From: Gongronella butleri
Taxonomy: Eukaryota > Mucoromycota > Mucoromycetes > Mucorales > Cunninghamellaceae
Length of the DNA stretch: 64,000 nt
NCBI GenBank assembly: GCA_025201375.1
Contig: JAIWZP010000035.1
Span: 248,001-312,000, forward strand
Direction: 5' to 3'
A model generated the notes under the pieces. That model worked only from the letters and a program-made list of their open reading frames with translations. It had not been told where the DNA came from and searched no databases. This document shows positions 50,042-61,930 of the stretch, piece by piece; position 1 is the first letter of the stretch; each line of letters begins with the position of its first letter. A program made the translations under genes and the position numbers.

Positions 50042-51299
50042 TTACGCATCCTGAGCGACCACTTCGCTGCCACCGTTCAACCCGCCTCCACGCAATGGCT
50101 TGGCAATCCGACTAAACTGAAACGCCGATGTATTTCCTCGTGCTTGTTGTAATCTCTGGCGCAGCGACGCCATTTGTGTTTCAAATCTAGACATGCAACA
50201 ACGCAAATGAGCATTTTTTCATGCTTTGAAGCTGGTCGACCTTACTTTTCAGTCTGCATATTGTATTTTGTCTGCGTGTCCTGGAGAATCGACTCCAAAT
50301 GTTCTATGCGCTCATTGCGCGCAGTCAGCTTACGACCCGCCAGCGACATTTCTTTTTTCAGGCTGGCATTTTTGTCCATCAGCTGCAAAAAAAAAAAAAA
50401 AAAAAAAATGCTTGAGTGACTTTTTCCCTCTCTTGTTGCCCTCCTCTTGATTAAGTGCCTTTGTACCTCCTTTTGCGTATTGCTCAAGCGCTCCAAATTG
50501 GTTTCCAGCTGCGTCATCTTTTGTTGTTCTTCCTGGTTGCTGGTGGAGCGTATCAATTGTACGTATCGCTCCCGTGTGTCTTTTAACGCAAGCTCCAGTT
50601 CGACAGCCTGCTCAGATCGCTTTTGCAAGTCGTTCATCAGAGCGCGTTTAATAATGTCGCACTCGCTCAGCTGCTGATTCATCGTTTTGCGCATGTAGTC
50701 GATGTCTTTGTCCGTGGTGGCCGGTGGAGACGATGAATCGAGCAAAATCATGTCCTATTATGTCGTGAATCATCGTGTGAATGGCATTGTTAGGATGTCG
50801 CGACCAATTTTTTCATTTTCAAACGCAATTCTTACATGAAGGTCTTCGTTTGCGAGCTTCAATTCAGCAATAGCGACTGCGACCTTGCCTTCATGCATTT
50901 CCTGGTTGCTGATGTCCTTGTGCAAGATGTCCAATTGTTCAATGAGCAACTCGCGACGTGCGCCATAGGTGTCTTCGACAGTGGCAGCGAGATGCTCCAT
51001 AGACGCGTCTTGTTCCTGGTCGTTGGCTTTTTCCATCAGTGCCTTGTACTCTGATTCTGTTGTTTCGAGCTCGCGCTCCAAATCACGCAGATGCTGCACT
51101 TTGATATCCTTGTTAGTCGTCAATTCACGCACAGAGCTCTGATATTGCTCAATGACAATGTTGGCCTCCTTCCACGCTTGCTCGCGGTCGGACATAGACG
51201 TGTCTGTGTTTTTCATGAGATCAAGAAGCTGCTGTTGCTTTTCATGAATCGCCATCTGCAAATGGGTACGTAGAATAAGTACATTGAACACTGTTTGCT

Positions 51300-51332
<33 letters not shown>

Positions 51333-53835
51333 TTTTTTCTTTTTTTTTTTGTGGGGCAATTACCAAGATGGCTGCAGCGGTGACGTTTGGTTTTTTGAGG
51401 TCGTTTTCTCTGCGTCTGTGAGTGCGCCGCGCCTGTTGTTGCTGCATCTGCGCGAGTACCTGCCGCAATTCATTGATCTCCAGTGCCATGTCATGATTAG
51501 ATTCCTTGAGCGCGTCAATCATGATCCCTGTTTCTTTGCTTTCAAACATAGCCCTGTCCAACTGGATCTTTGTCTCGCCCACAGACGACGTCATGTCTCG
51601 ATTTGCAGAAACTGCGAGTTGCTTTGTTTCCTTGGACGTTGTGAGCTCCAATTGCAGAGCCGTCAGTTGCTCGGTGCGCTGCGCCAACTCCTCTTCCTAA
51701 ATTGAAATAAAAGGAAAAAGGAAAAATCAGTCTCTCTAGCCGTAACTTTGCATTTCGGTATTTTTTTTTTTTTGCTTTTGCTTGCCTTTTCAGCAATTTG
51801 ATCGAGAAGATCCGCCTCTCGCTGTGCGAATTGATCGCGTTCGTCCTTTTCCAATGTCGGGAGTGGTGTGGGGAGGCGGACTGTCGATGCGGGATCTTCA
51901 GACGACATCACAAGCGGAGATGGCGAGCCTGGCATCTGTGTGGTGGACGATGCGGCGGCCGTCGCGGCTGATGATTGCGTTGTCTGGATCAGAGAGAGTG
52001 CGTTTGACATGGTGGCCCATTGAGTCTCGGGCACGGAGCCTCCCGATCGCCAAACGTGGATTTCACCCTCAAGAGCCTGGCTATAGTGCTGATACGACAT
52101 TGATTCGCCAGCCAGTTTTTTAAGTAATGTCTTGAGCTCGGCAGGCGACAGGTCCGCATTGACCTTGGCTTTGTTCTTGATTGTTTTGGCGCGCACGCCA
52201 AAACGCAATGTCGAAATCGTCTCGGTCTCATTGTACGATGACGGCGAGCAATTGACAATGAGTGTCGTGCGTGAATTGCCACCCAAGGATTCTTGCAAGA
52301 TGCGTGTCAATTTTGAGTCGCGGTATGGAATATGGCTCGACTAGAAAATCAATTTGAAACGCGTCAGTTTGTGCTTTTTTTCCACTTTTTTTTTTTGGTG
52401 CTTTACCTTTCCATCTGTCAATGAGTTGATGACCATGCCAAGTGCAGTTAGCGACTTGTTGATTTTCTTGGCTTCTTCAAGTGTTTGGCCCGAGGCACCG
52501 GTCTTGCCAACCTGAGAAAATAGAAAATCGAAAGGAATAGGTCATGAAGCGTCCTGACACGCATTCTGTACGACTGCCATGGCTGCCATTGCATTCTTTT
52601 ACCTTTTCTGAGCCTGCAAGGTCCACCAAATAAAGTTTTCCACTTTTTGCGACACCTGAATCCAAGTTTTTCTGCGTGATTGTGATGAGAACGAGGGAAT
52701 GGCTTCTTGAGCTCTCGGCGTTCATGTCTAAAAATGTAAAAAATTGCTTGACGAGTGAGTCACGCGACTCCATTGCACAAACATCGTCTAAATCTGCCGT
52801 TTTAATGACGCACTTGTAAATGCCACGACGCGATTTGAGCTGCCGCGGCGCATCACGTCATACACCTCGTCTGCGGATGATACGTACACCTCCAGCAGAC
52901 CCTTGACGTAGACTCCGTTCGTCTTGTCTTCATGAATGGCAAGATTGTCCACCGAGGCTGCAAGTCACGTGAAAAAAAAGAAAAAATGAGTTGGCCATGT
53001 TGAGCGCACGCGACTTTTTCATCCAATCGGCTTACGATTTAACAAATCGCGCACCTTCTCCATGTAGATTTCCATATATGAGATCTTGACGGTGAATTCA
53101 ATGTTCTCAGGGGCAGACATGATGGTCGTAAAGATCTGTCCCACCATGCGGGGAATGATGCCCTTTCCCTGCTCGTCGTCCATGTCAGAGCCCTAGAAAT
53201 CATGTGCATCGCCATTGCAGCATGGTGCATGGCGATTGTTAATAATATGCAAACAGCGACTGAATTTGATTGTTTCATTCAAAAAAACATTGTCAAAAAG
53301 CAATTTCTAACGTCAATTGCTTACCATCATGGTATGTGTCTTGCCACTGCCACTTTGCCCATAGCAAAAGATGGTGCCATTGTAACCAGCGACAACGTCT
53401 TACAAAAAAAGGAGAGCGTCAGGGGCATTGTTGCACAAAGGGGGTGCGATGTGCAAAAAAAAAAAAAAAAAAAAACAAGGGGGCACTGGCAGATGGAGAC
53501 AATTGAGGGCAAGGGGGATTTTTCAATGAATAAAAATGTATTTTACCATCAACAATGGACTTGATGGAGGTGTCAAAAATGTATTTTTGTGTCGTATTGC
53601 CGTCAAAGACGTGATCAAAAGCAAATGTCGATGGCGATTCACCCTAAAATAAAAAAAACAAAGAAATTCAGGAGGTCTGACGCGCGCGTGGCAATCCATC
53701 GTCCCCTTGTCCCACCTTGAGAATCACACACTTGGTGTCATGATCAATGTCGACAATGGGGACGCCACCCTCTTTGATCTCGGTGGCATTTTGGGGCCTG
53801 AAACGGCAGACGACCTTGATATTATTTCCGGACAT
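50042..53835 (-). CDS. Kinesin-1 heavy chain (conventional kinesin)
   Basis: Plus-end-directed microtubule motor. Many exons; ATG 53835 ([15 protein letters not shown]), stop TAA 50042. The N-terminal motor domain has the P-loop [12 protein letters not shown], switch I NAESSRSH, and switch [37 protein letters not shown] and the neck region [18 protein letters not shown] follow. Long coiled coils occupy the rest. The tail has [13 protein letters not shown], containing the IAK autoinhibitory motif that marks kinesin-1. Fungal kinesin-1 works without light chains. A Ser/Thr/Ala/Pro-rich segment (about 60 residues, [16 protein letters not shown]) separates neck and stalk. It lies 283 bp downstream of the dynactin p150 gene on the same strand. 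Confidence 0.93.
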
Positions 53836-54118
53836 GAATCAAGGGCAGTCAAATGATCGTGTTTGGCGCGCCGCAATCGTAAAAAAAAAAAATGAAGAAA
53901 AAAAAAAAGGAATTGAAATACAAAAAAAGGAAGAGATGCGTTGCGAAATCAAGCCCAGAGAAGAAGCAAAGGATGTAAACAGATATGCCGCGTCGGGCAA
54001 ATTTATGTATTGCCGAGAGAAAAGGGAGAGAGAAAAAAAAGACTATCGTCCCACAATGTTTTTTTTTTCTTTATGATGCTGCAGCTTTGGTAATAAAAAT
54101 AAGGGGGGTCAATCTAAT

Positions 54119-55149
54119 CTAGCGTACAAGCACACTATGGAGGCGTTCCAGGTCATTGGGGGACTGTAATTGGATCAGGCGCGTCGATGCACCACCGCCG
54201 ATTTCCGGCTGGAGCTGCTTGGGTATTTTGAGGGTGGCAATTGTCCATGGCTGTTGCAAGAAAAAAAGGGGAGAGGTGAGGACGCTCGTCAGCATGCCAA
54301 AAAGAAACACAGTGAGCATACCTTGCTTGTTTTTGCTGCTTTGGCAGCAGGTGGATGCTCTTTGAGAGCTAGTGCCTGCATATTCTGCTTCAATTGTTCT
54401 GTGCGCTTCTGGAGTGTGTACAAAACGCTCTGCTGGGCATGATACTGGTAGACCGGGCGCTTTGTTTGGCTCTGCCACTTTGGCTGGCCAGCGCCAGACG
54501 CAGCGGATGACGATGACGACAGATCGACAAGCTTGGGACTCGCGCCAGCGACACGGATGTCCTTGAGCAGCATGCGCGAGTGCATGGCCACCTGTTGAAG
54601 CTGGTCGCGTTTGGATGGCACATCTGCACGATGGATGGGCGGTAACGCGTCCATTTGGAGCGACTGGCAAAGCTCCTGGGATCGCAATTGGCTCACTTCT
54701 GTGCGCAAATAGCGGATAGTCGTCTTGAGTGTCTGAATCTACAAAAAAACAAAACAAAAAAAAATACAATAAGATACGCTGCCAGCCGTGCTTTTTACTA
54801 GTCAATTTTTTTACCTTGCTGTCCATATCTGCATAATTGCCACCAGAAGCATTAGGTGAAGTGTCGCTGGTATCGATGGCGGCATTATCATAGGTCATTT
54901 TCTTGATCAGCGATTGGCGCTTTTCCTCCTTTTTGGCCGCCTCCTTTTTCATGGTGACCAATTCTTGCTCCAAGACATCGTATTCTGCCTGCAAGTTGTC
55001 CATCGCCTCCACATACATTTGCTCTTGGCGCTGCGCCTTCTCCAGGGCCTGTTCCAGACCGGAAATCTGCTCTGCCTCCTTTTTGGCAAATTCAAGGCGG
55101 CGCTCGAGCAAATCTATCTTTACGCCTGCCTCTTGCATCGATTGTTCCT

Positions 55150-55183
<34 letters not shown>

Positions 55184-58100
55184 AAGCGAGGGTCAGGCTT
55201 TGGCTAAATCGAGAGCACACCGTTTTACTTTAAGCTTGGTTTCCTTGATTAGCTTGACAATTTCATCATTGCACTGCTGCAGCTTGCGCTCCAAGTCATG
55301 GTTGACCACAACCTCGGCCTTCATGTCGGAGGCGCGCTGGATCCAGGGCGAAACACCGGTGGAAACTAAAAAAAAATGTGTCAGCGTTTTTACATTTTTT
55401 TTTTTTTTTGTAATTTTTTGTTTTTGTGCTTACTCTTCTCCTTTTTGGTATCATTGTCGACGTGCGTCAGCGTGTTTGTGAGCTCAGAGGTCAATGAGCG
55501 CAGGATCTTGAGAGAGGCTTCCCAGATGGTGCTCTCGGGAATGTCCAAAATCTCATCAGCGCGGTCACGGACGATTTGTTGCAGAGCACGGATGCTGATG
55601 GCTTCGCGGCTGCCGCGCTTGGAGTCGACATAGCCCGTGATCTGCTGGCAAAGCTAAAAAAACACGAAAAAGAAAAAATAACGCGTCAATTCACGCGGAT
55701 CACAGAATTACGCCAGTTCACTTGGAGTTTACCTCATAGCAGTAGCGGCAAAGCTTAGCGCTGATGCTGTACAGCGTCTTGAATCGATGCAGATGATCAG
55801 TGCGCAGTGTCAATGCCTCCTCAGAAAGCTCTTCCAAGCGACGCAGCAATTTTCTACAAAGGGGAAAAATGAGAAAAAGAACAAAAGGCGAGAGAGTGGG
55901 CAAGAGACTTACTTGGCGGTGATCTTACTGTTCTTGGCAGATACAATAAGACGGCTCAACGGCTCTAGATAGTCCACATCCAACGAGACGCTGCCTTCTT
56001 CAACTTGGAACTCTGCAAAACAAGTAAAATGTGAATGATGCGTGCCCCTGGCTCTTGATGCGCGTGTTTAAGCTCTTGTGCACATATTTAGACTTTTGGT
56101 GCACGTGCTTACCTTCTGTCTTGACGGCATTGTGCACCACCTGTTGCAAATACGTGAATTCGACGATCATGCGGTCTGCATTGAAATCCAGGGCACGCGT
56201 CAGGGCGAAGAATTGATCGGCGTGATTCGCTTCACCATACTTGCCAAGGAACGCGTCCACCAAGTGCTCAAATTGCGAAATCATTCTATAAAAATCGAAA
56301 AAATTGCAAGCTCAGCGTTATTTGACCCAAAAAAAAAAAAAAAAATGAGCACTCACCTTTGCAATTCGTGCAGGTTGGTCACGTCGCTGATTTCGTCAGC
56401 ACGAAGCTGCTCCACAATGGAATTCAAGCGGCGCTCAGACCCGACAATGTCGTGGTACACCTGATTCAGCTTGATGAACACGTCTGGTTTGCAATTCTTG
56501 ACAAAGGCAACAAAGCGCTTGCCAAGGTCGCTCAGCCAGCCAGCCTTTTGTCGCATCTAGATGAAAAGAGAGAGAATCAGGCATTGTGTCCCAGGCAAAC
56601 GTTATAAATCCGCATTTTTACCTCGCAAATGGCAATGAGGCTCTGTGGAATGTCATCCACAATCTTTTCGCTGAGCGGATAGTGCTGGTCCAGGTGCTTG
56701 ACGATCATGTCCGATTTGAAAACCAGTCGCTTAAACAAGAGCAAGCACGAAATCGGCTCGTTTTCGGATTTGAAGAAAGCATCAGGCAAGTATGGCTGAA
56801 CATAACTCAAACGGTCCGTGGCCTGTGCTGCATCCAGCTTGCGCAGCTCGAGATCGATCGACTTGGCCTGCGATTTGATCACCGTGTTTTGCAATTGGAG
56901 ATTCAACGACATCATGGCTTGAGACTGGCTACTGAGATTCGACTTTTCAGACGCCTGCTCCTCACCCTTTTGACGAAGCTGGTCAAGATCACTGTTTAAA
57001 AAAAAAAAAAAAAGATCAGTCATATGTGATTGAAAAAAAAAAGTGACATGATCATCGCACCTTTGCAAAAGTGTCACAAGCTCTCTGAATTGCTGTACGG
57101 TGGCTTCATAGTCGGAATTGGTCTCTTCATTTGCGCGCAGGCGTTCTAATTGCTCGCGCAGTAGCATGTCGCGGTGCTCTGCGCATCAAAAATCAATACA
57201 AGATGAGCGAGCGCCAAAGTTGCGAAAAAAGGTCCTTTACCTATTTCGGCCTCCAATTGTTTCTCTGTTTCGACGTGGTTCTCCTCCAATTCGTCGGCAA
57301 GCTCCTTGAGAGCTTCAAGATCATCGACAGTGGCGCGCAATTCTTCCAGCTGCTCGGTCAAATTGAGATTTCGTTCCGTCAGCTGGTCCACAAGATCCTC
57401 GGCACCCAGAGCGTCGTCCAATTGCTGCTTGAGGTCTTCGACTTGGTACTCGACGAGATCTAGCTGCTCCTTGTAGCGATCTCGCTGGCCTAAAAATAAG
57501 GGGGGTCCCCATGTTAGCGTTGCCATTTGCTTAAAATGTACACCTTTTTGCTTTATTTTTTTTACCCTTGATTTCCTGCAACTCCATGCATTCCCGGTCC
57601 AATTCTTTGATGCGGTTATTCAGCTCGGCTTCCTTGTCAGCCGTGGCGTCGCGAAGCCTAGGAAAAGCAGGAAAAGGAAAAAAAAAAGAAAAAAGGGAGT
57701 CAATTCTTGATATTGCAGCAATTTGGTCCGCTCTATTACTTGATCAAAGCATCTTTGAGACGCTCGTTGTGTCGTTCTAGCTGGACCACCTCCAAGGGCG
57801 TCTTGTTCTCGCCAGAGCCAGAGACATCAGGCGGAAGGTTCAGGATCTCTGTAAAATGTTTAGGAATAAAAAAAAAATGAGTAAAAGCCCTCTCCAATGC
57901 CATGGATTTCATACCGGATTCTTTGCGCAGGACGTCCAAATCAATGGTGATTTCCTCGACCTTTTCAGTGAGAATGTCGACTTCATGTTGCAACGTCTCG
58001 GAGCGCTCCTCGGCCATCTCCTTGTCCAAAGTCATCATTTCGAGCGATTCCAACACGTCGTTGTACTTGGCCTCCAGGTCGTCGCGGTCGGCCATTGACT

Positions 58101-58734
58101 CCTTGAGGTCGCGCTTTGTGTCGCGCACATCCTTTTGTAATTCGCCAATTTTGTCTGGAAAAAAAGGGGGGGTTTATTGTTCTTTCTGCTCCCTTTTCCT
58201 GTCTCACATTTTTTCTTGTCTTACCTTGCAGCTTGTTGCGGAGTGTGAGGAATTGCTCTGCTTCCTCCTTGATCTTTTCGTACTCGCGGATGCGCTCGCG
58301 GTCCTCTTGGCGCTTGCTTTCCAGGATTTTCAGCTTGAGACGCAATTCCTCATAATCCTTGAGTGGGACCACCTGATGGCATGAGCAAAAGACGAGTTGA
58401 GTAATGAACCACGGACACTGTGTGACAGTGGATTGTGTCACGGTTTCTTTTTTTTTGGTTTTTTTTTTTTTTTTTTGTACGTACCTGATCGGATTTGCTG
58501 GTGGGTTTTGAGTGCTGCAATGCGCCGTACGCTGGTTGCTGGAACCCATTGGTCTCTGGGGGCTGGACAGAATCCACGGTAGATATGCTGGTGTCGTTTA
58601 AATAGTCAATTTCTTCTTGATCATCTTCTGGTTGGTCGTCTGTGCCGTTTTCGCTTTCATCGTGCTCCAATTCGTCCTCGTGACCATTGTCATACTGCTG
58701 CAGCACATGCTGCTGCTGCTGCTGTTGCTGCTGT

Positions 58735-58769
<35 letters not shown>

Positions 58770-59450
58770 TTGTGCCAATTGGAGCCTTTGGAGCTGCCTC
58801 ATCTTGAGTTCTTGCAGGCGCTTTGCATCACTGGCCGGCGATTCGATGTTTCTTGGTTTTGGTTGCTCCTGAGGCATGATTGGGGGCAATTGCCGTTGCT
58901 GCTGCTGTAATTGCTGCTGCTGGCGGACGGATACGCTCTTGCGGCGCTGCTGAGCGGTCATGGTGATGCTTGCGCGCGGGGTGTTGCCATTGACCAGTGA
59001 CGTTGGCCGCTTTTTGACGGCGGTGGCTGCTGAAGGCGTGATGACAGCCGACTGTCGGCGCGAGGGCGTGCTGCCGCGCGAAGACCTGTCGAGCGACGAC
59101 GCTGAGGATCGGCCGCTGTCATCTGGGCTGGTCATGGTGCGCGGTGTGGTGGGTGTGCTCGGTAAAAGCTGAACTTGCGTCGGACGCACAAACACGCCGT
59201 GCTGTGCGCGACACTCAAAGTAGCGCTTGCCCTGCACCACACCCGCGTTCTTGCCCTTGGGCTCATCAAGCTCGACACCCACCCACCGCCCAGTCTGGAA
59301 GCTCGTCGGCCCCAAAAACCGCACCGTGCCTGTGTTCTCGCCATGGATAAGCACACGCGCACCCACCTTGAAGTCAAAATCATGGCCTCCCGACGACCCC
59401 GCTCGAGTCATGCCCACGCCACCTCCATACATCGATTGTCGTCGCGACAT
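54119..59450 (-). CDS. Dynactin p150Glued subunit
   Basis: Largest dynactin subunit, linking dynein to cargo and microtubules. Starts at ATG 59450 (MSRRQSMYGGGVGMTR), stops TAG 54119; more than ten introns. An N-terminal CAP-Gly domain (VGARVLIHGENTGTVRFLG, GRWVGVELDEPKGKNAG, RYFECRAQHGVFVRP) is followed by a basic Ser/Thr/Pro region, then a Gln-rich segment with 21 consecutive Gln, and long coiled coils (VVPLKDYEELRLKLKILESK onwards). The central conserved dynactin region (LDVDYLEPLSRLIVSAK area, about 56-57 kb) and a second coiled coil lead to the tail PWTIATLKIPKQLQPEIGGG. The usual CAP-Gly GKNDG motif is GKNAG here. The overall order matches p150Glued/NIP100, which makes the call secure. 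Confidence 0.92.
55152..55181 (-). repeat. Poly(T) of about 30 nt before a dynactin acceptor
   Basis: On the coding strand the T-run abuts the acceptor GCAG of the exon that starts GAACAATCG. Confidence 0.8.
58710..58772 (-). repeat. CAG/CAA tract encoding 21 Gln in p150Glued
   Basis: Twenty-one consecutive Gln codons, mixed CAG and CAA, between the CAP-Gly domain and the first coiled coil. Interruptions by CAA suggest moderate stability. Two further Gln-rich patches lie upstream in the same protein. Confidence 0.92.
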
Positions 59451-60190
59451 GCCACGGAAAAAACCAACAATAAATAAAAAAAAAAAAGGTGAGAGAGAAG
59501 CAAAGAAAATGATCATCAGCCTGCACACCTGAAATAAAAAAAAGGGGCTTGGCGGACTTTGAACCTTGCTCGTGTGTGCCTGGCACCAAGTCCCCGACCC
59601 GCAGAAAAGTCGCTTGCCTTGCTCAAATGCCCGCCCTAGCAGCATTGAATGACTCTGTATCACGGTAAGATGTGGAGACAACCAGTGTGATCAACTTTTG
59701 CACTCATAGGAGGAACAATTAGATCAAATTTGACAGTGATTGAGTTCTTGCAACGCCATGATTTTCAAACTCGCCCTTTTTTTCGTTTTATCATATGATA
59801 ATGCACTACTGCAGGTTTTTGACCAAGTGTGGATAAACGTGTAACCTATAGTGCTGCATACAGATCGCGTACCAAGCAACGAAACCGGCGTTTAATCAAA
59901 AGTTTATTGATTTTTTTTTTTCATTGGTATGCGAATATGTGTAAACTCGTCCATGCGTCCCTGGAATTTACGTATTATAATAATGGGCGTGTCGGGAATA
60001 GCACATTGGACAGGATATGATAGAAAGACTCACAATGGTATAGAAATCAAGAAATATCAATCCATCTTAGCTACAGGCTGAACTCATGCCCATGCAATGA
60101 CAGCTTTGCCACATTGGCATCATACGTCATGTCGCCGCAAGGGCGGCCATGCGTCACGCCTTTTTTTTTTTATTATCGATTGTCTGTTTT
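59451..60190. other. Intergenic, no gene seen
   Basis: Upstream flank of the dynactin gene and spacer to the mucin-like fragment. Confidence 0.45.
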
Positions 60191-60625
60191 TTAATTTAAT
60201 TTTTCTTTAGATGTGGAGACACTGGAAGTGGTAAAGATTGTGTCTGTTGCGGTGGTGTTCGTCACTGTGATGTCGTCTGATTCGGTTGTGACTGTGGTGG
60301 ACGTGGTGGTAGTGGTGGTGGGCTCGGTGGACGTCTCAATGGTCGTGTTTTCTTCTGTGACGGTCATTGTCACAATTTCAGTGACATTGACTGTCTCAAT
60401 ATCTGATTCTGTGCTTGCGATCGTCTCAGTGATGGTTGTTGTGGCTGTGAGAGATGTCTCTGTAATCGTTGTAAAGGACGTGTAGAGGTTTACAAAGGTG
60501 GTGGTCACGTCGTCCGACGTTACGATTTCCGTTGCTGTTGGTTCAGCAAGCTTGATTCCGTGGCGACGCTTGTCGTGGTGATTGTTTCCGTGGCTGTCGT
60601 GCTCTCTGTCGTGTTAGCAAAAGCA
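60191..60625 (-). pseudogene. Frame-disrupted Thr/Ser-rich mucin-like fragment
   Basis: The open part (about 60191-60535) reads VTTTFVNLYTSFTTITETS then TTTITETIASTES and ends STSKEKLN. Further upstream, coding-strand bases near 60560-60620 read NTTESTTATETITTTSVATES in a different frame, so a one-base shift separates two Thr-rich stretches. No ATG or signal peptide was found. Its composition resembles the 44.7-46.5 kb mucin-like protein, but the repeat unit is not the same. Either a decayed relative or a gene with a missed intron. Confidence 0.45.
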
Positions 60626-60839
60626 ACCTTAAGGGCATGGAATTGACTTGAAACGGACGTGCTTAAATCAAAGTCTGACGCGATTTTTTCACGAGCCCAA
60701 GTTGCCCTGCAAACGACCTGTTCGCATCAATTATGTCTTAAACTCAGTTTTGAAATGATCATCAATGGCCACGTATGATAGTACACAACAGATCGTGCAT
60801 TTTCTCATGAGCTGCGTTTTAAGGACCTGTAATCAGTCT

Positions 60840-61050
60840 TTGTCGAGATAGCCTTGTGGCAAAAATACAAAGCAGATTGCATTTTACGCGAAAACCAGTC
60901 AATGGAGCCCTTGGGTTTCATTGCATTTTCATTGGTAAATGGATGCACTCTACCACAGGGTTGAGTATCCAAGGATCTGATTTTCACCTGTTTAAAATTC
61001 GTGACTGTACCCCTTGGAAAATCGTGTTTTTTCAATTCGACATGGGGCAC
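60840..61050 (-). repeat. Repeat family D, inverted copy
   Basis: Matches the reverse complement of 35240-35440 (GATTGCATTTTACGCG, GGAGCCCTTGGGTTTCATT, GTACCCCT). Confidence 0.55.
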
Positions 61051-61119
61051 CATCGGGTGCTCTCAGTTGTACGAAACTTTGACATATGGGCATTTCGGAC
61101 TCTCTCTTTTCAGAACAAA

Positions 61120-61930
61120 AATAAAAACAGGAAATCAATCTCGCTGTTGACGAGAAAATCGACATTTACCCATAAATTCACAATTTTGTCTCTGGCACGT
61201 CAAGTTGTTATACGAAACTTTTACGGTACATGTAGTGGATGTTATCCCTCTCTTCTTAGAAAAAAATAAAAAAGCGAAGGTCAATCATGGGGTTTGTCGG
61301 GAAGTACAGTACGACATTGCTGAAAATTTGGCTGTAGCGCGTTTTTGCAAAAATTATTACTGTACGCGATAAAATCACAATTCGATCATTACCAAACTTT
61401 GTCACTTGGCTATTTCAGCGTCTCTCTTTAAAGGAAGAATTAAAAAACCAGAGGTTGATCGGGCCGTTTTCGTGGTTTGCTCCGTTTTTACTGTACATAC
61501 TGTAAGAATTGCCACATACAGTACTGTACTGTATTCAATAATGACTACGTATCAACCCAAATTATGAGTTGATTGCTTGCCTTTTTACCTTTGCACTCTG
61601 ACTATTTTGACGCGCCTTGTTCGACATGACATTGGAACCCGTACGTTGACGGGATTGTTGCTCAGATAAATTCGAAATCTCGACATTTTTACAAATGCAA
61701 TCTTGAACACCGCAAACCAGGAGGAGTGGATCGCCTCCAAAATTACAGTACTGCTTCATACCGTATTTTTTAGGCCATTTCGTCGCGTCTTATTCATCAT
61801 GGTGTTGGAAACCAGAGGTCCGTTGAGCTGTTTTGCAGATGAATCCAAAACATCAATATTTTCACAAATTCAGCAGAGTGGTTCTCGAAATACTGTATTT
61901 CGTGGATCGGGGGATAAAACTGGCACCATT
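61120..61930 (+). repeat. Repeat family C copy carrying TACTGTA/TACAGTA insertions
   Basis: Collinear with 21488-21555 and then 22063-22730, but missing about 500 bp found in the 22 kb copy. It has TACTGTA or TACAGTA at 61305, 61358, 61489, 61498, 61517-61533 (three nested), 61744 and 61891, where the partner copy has none. Confidence 0.85.

Noticed and set aside
58617..58910. Plus-strand Leu-rich ORF resembling a membrane protein
   Set aside because: It is the antisense reading of the CAG/CAA polyglutamine tract in dynactin p150.
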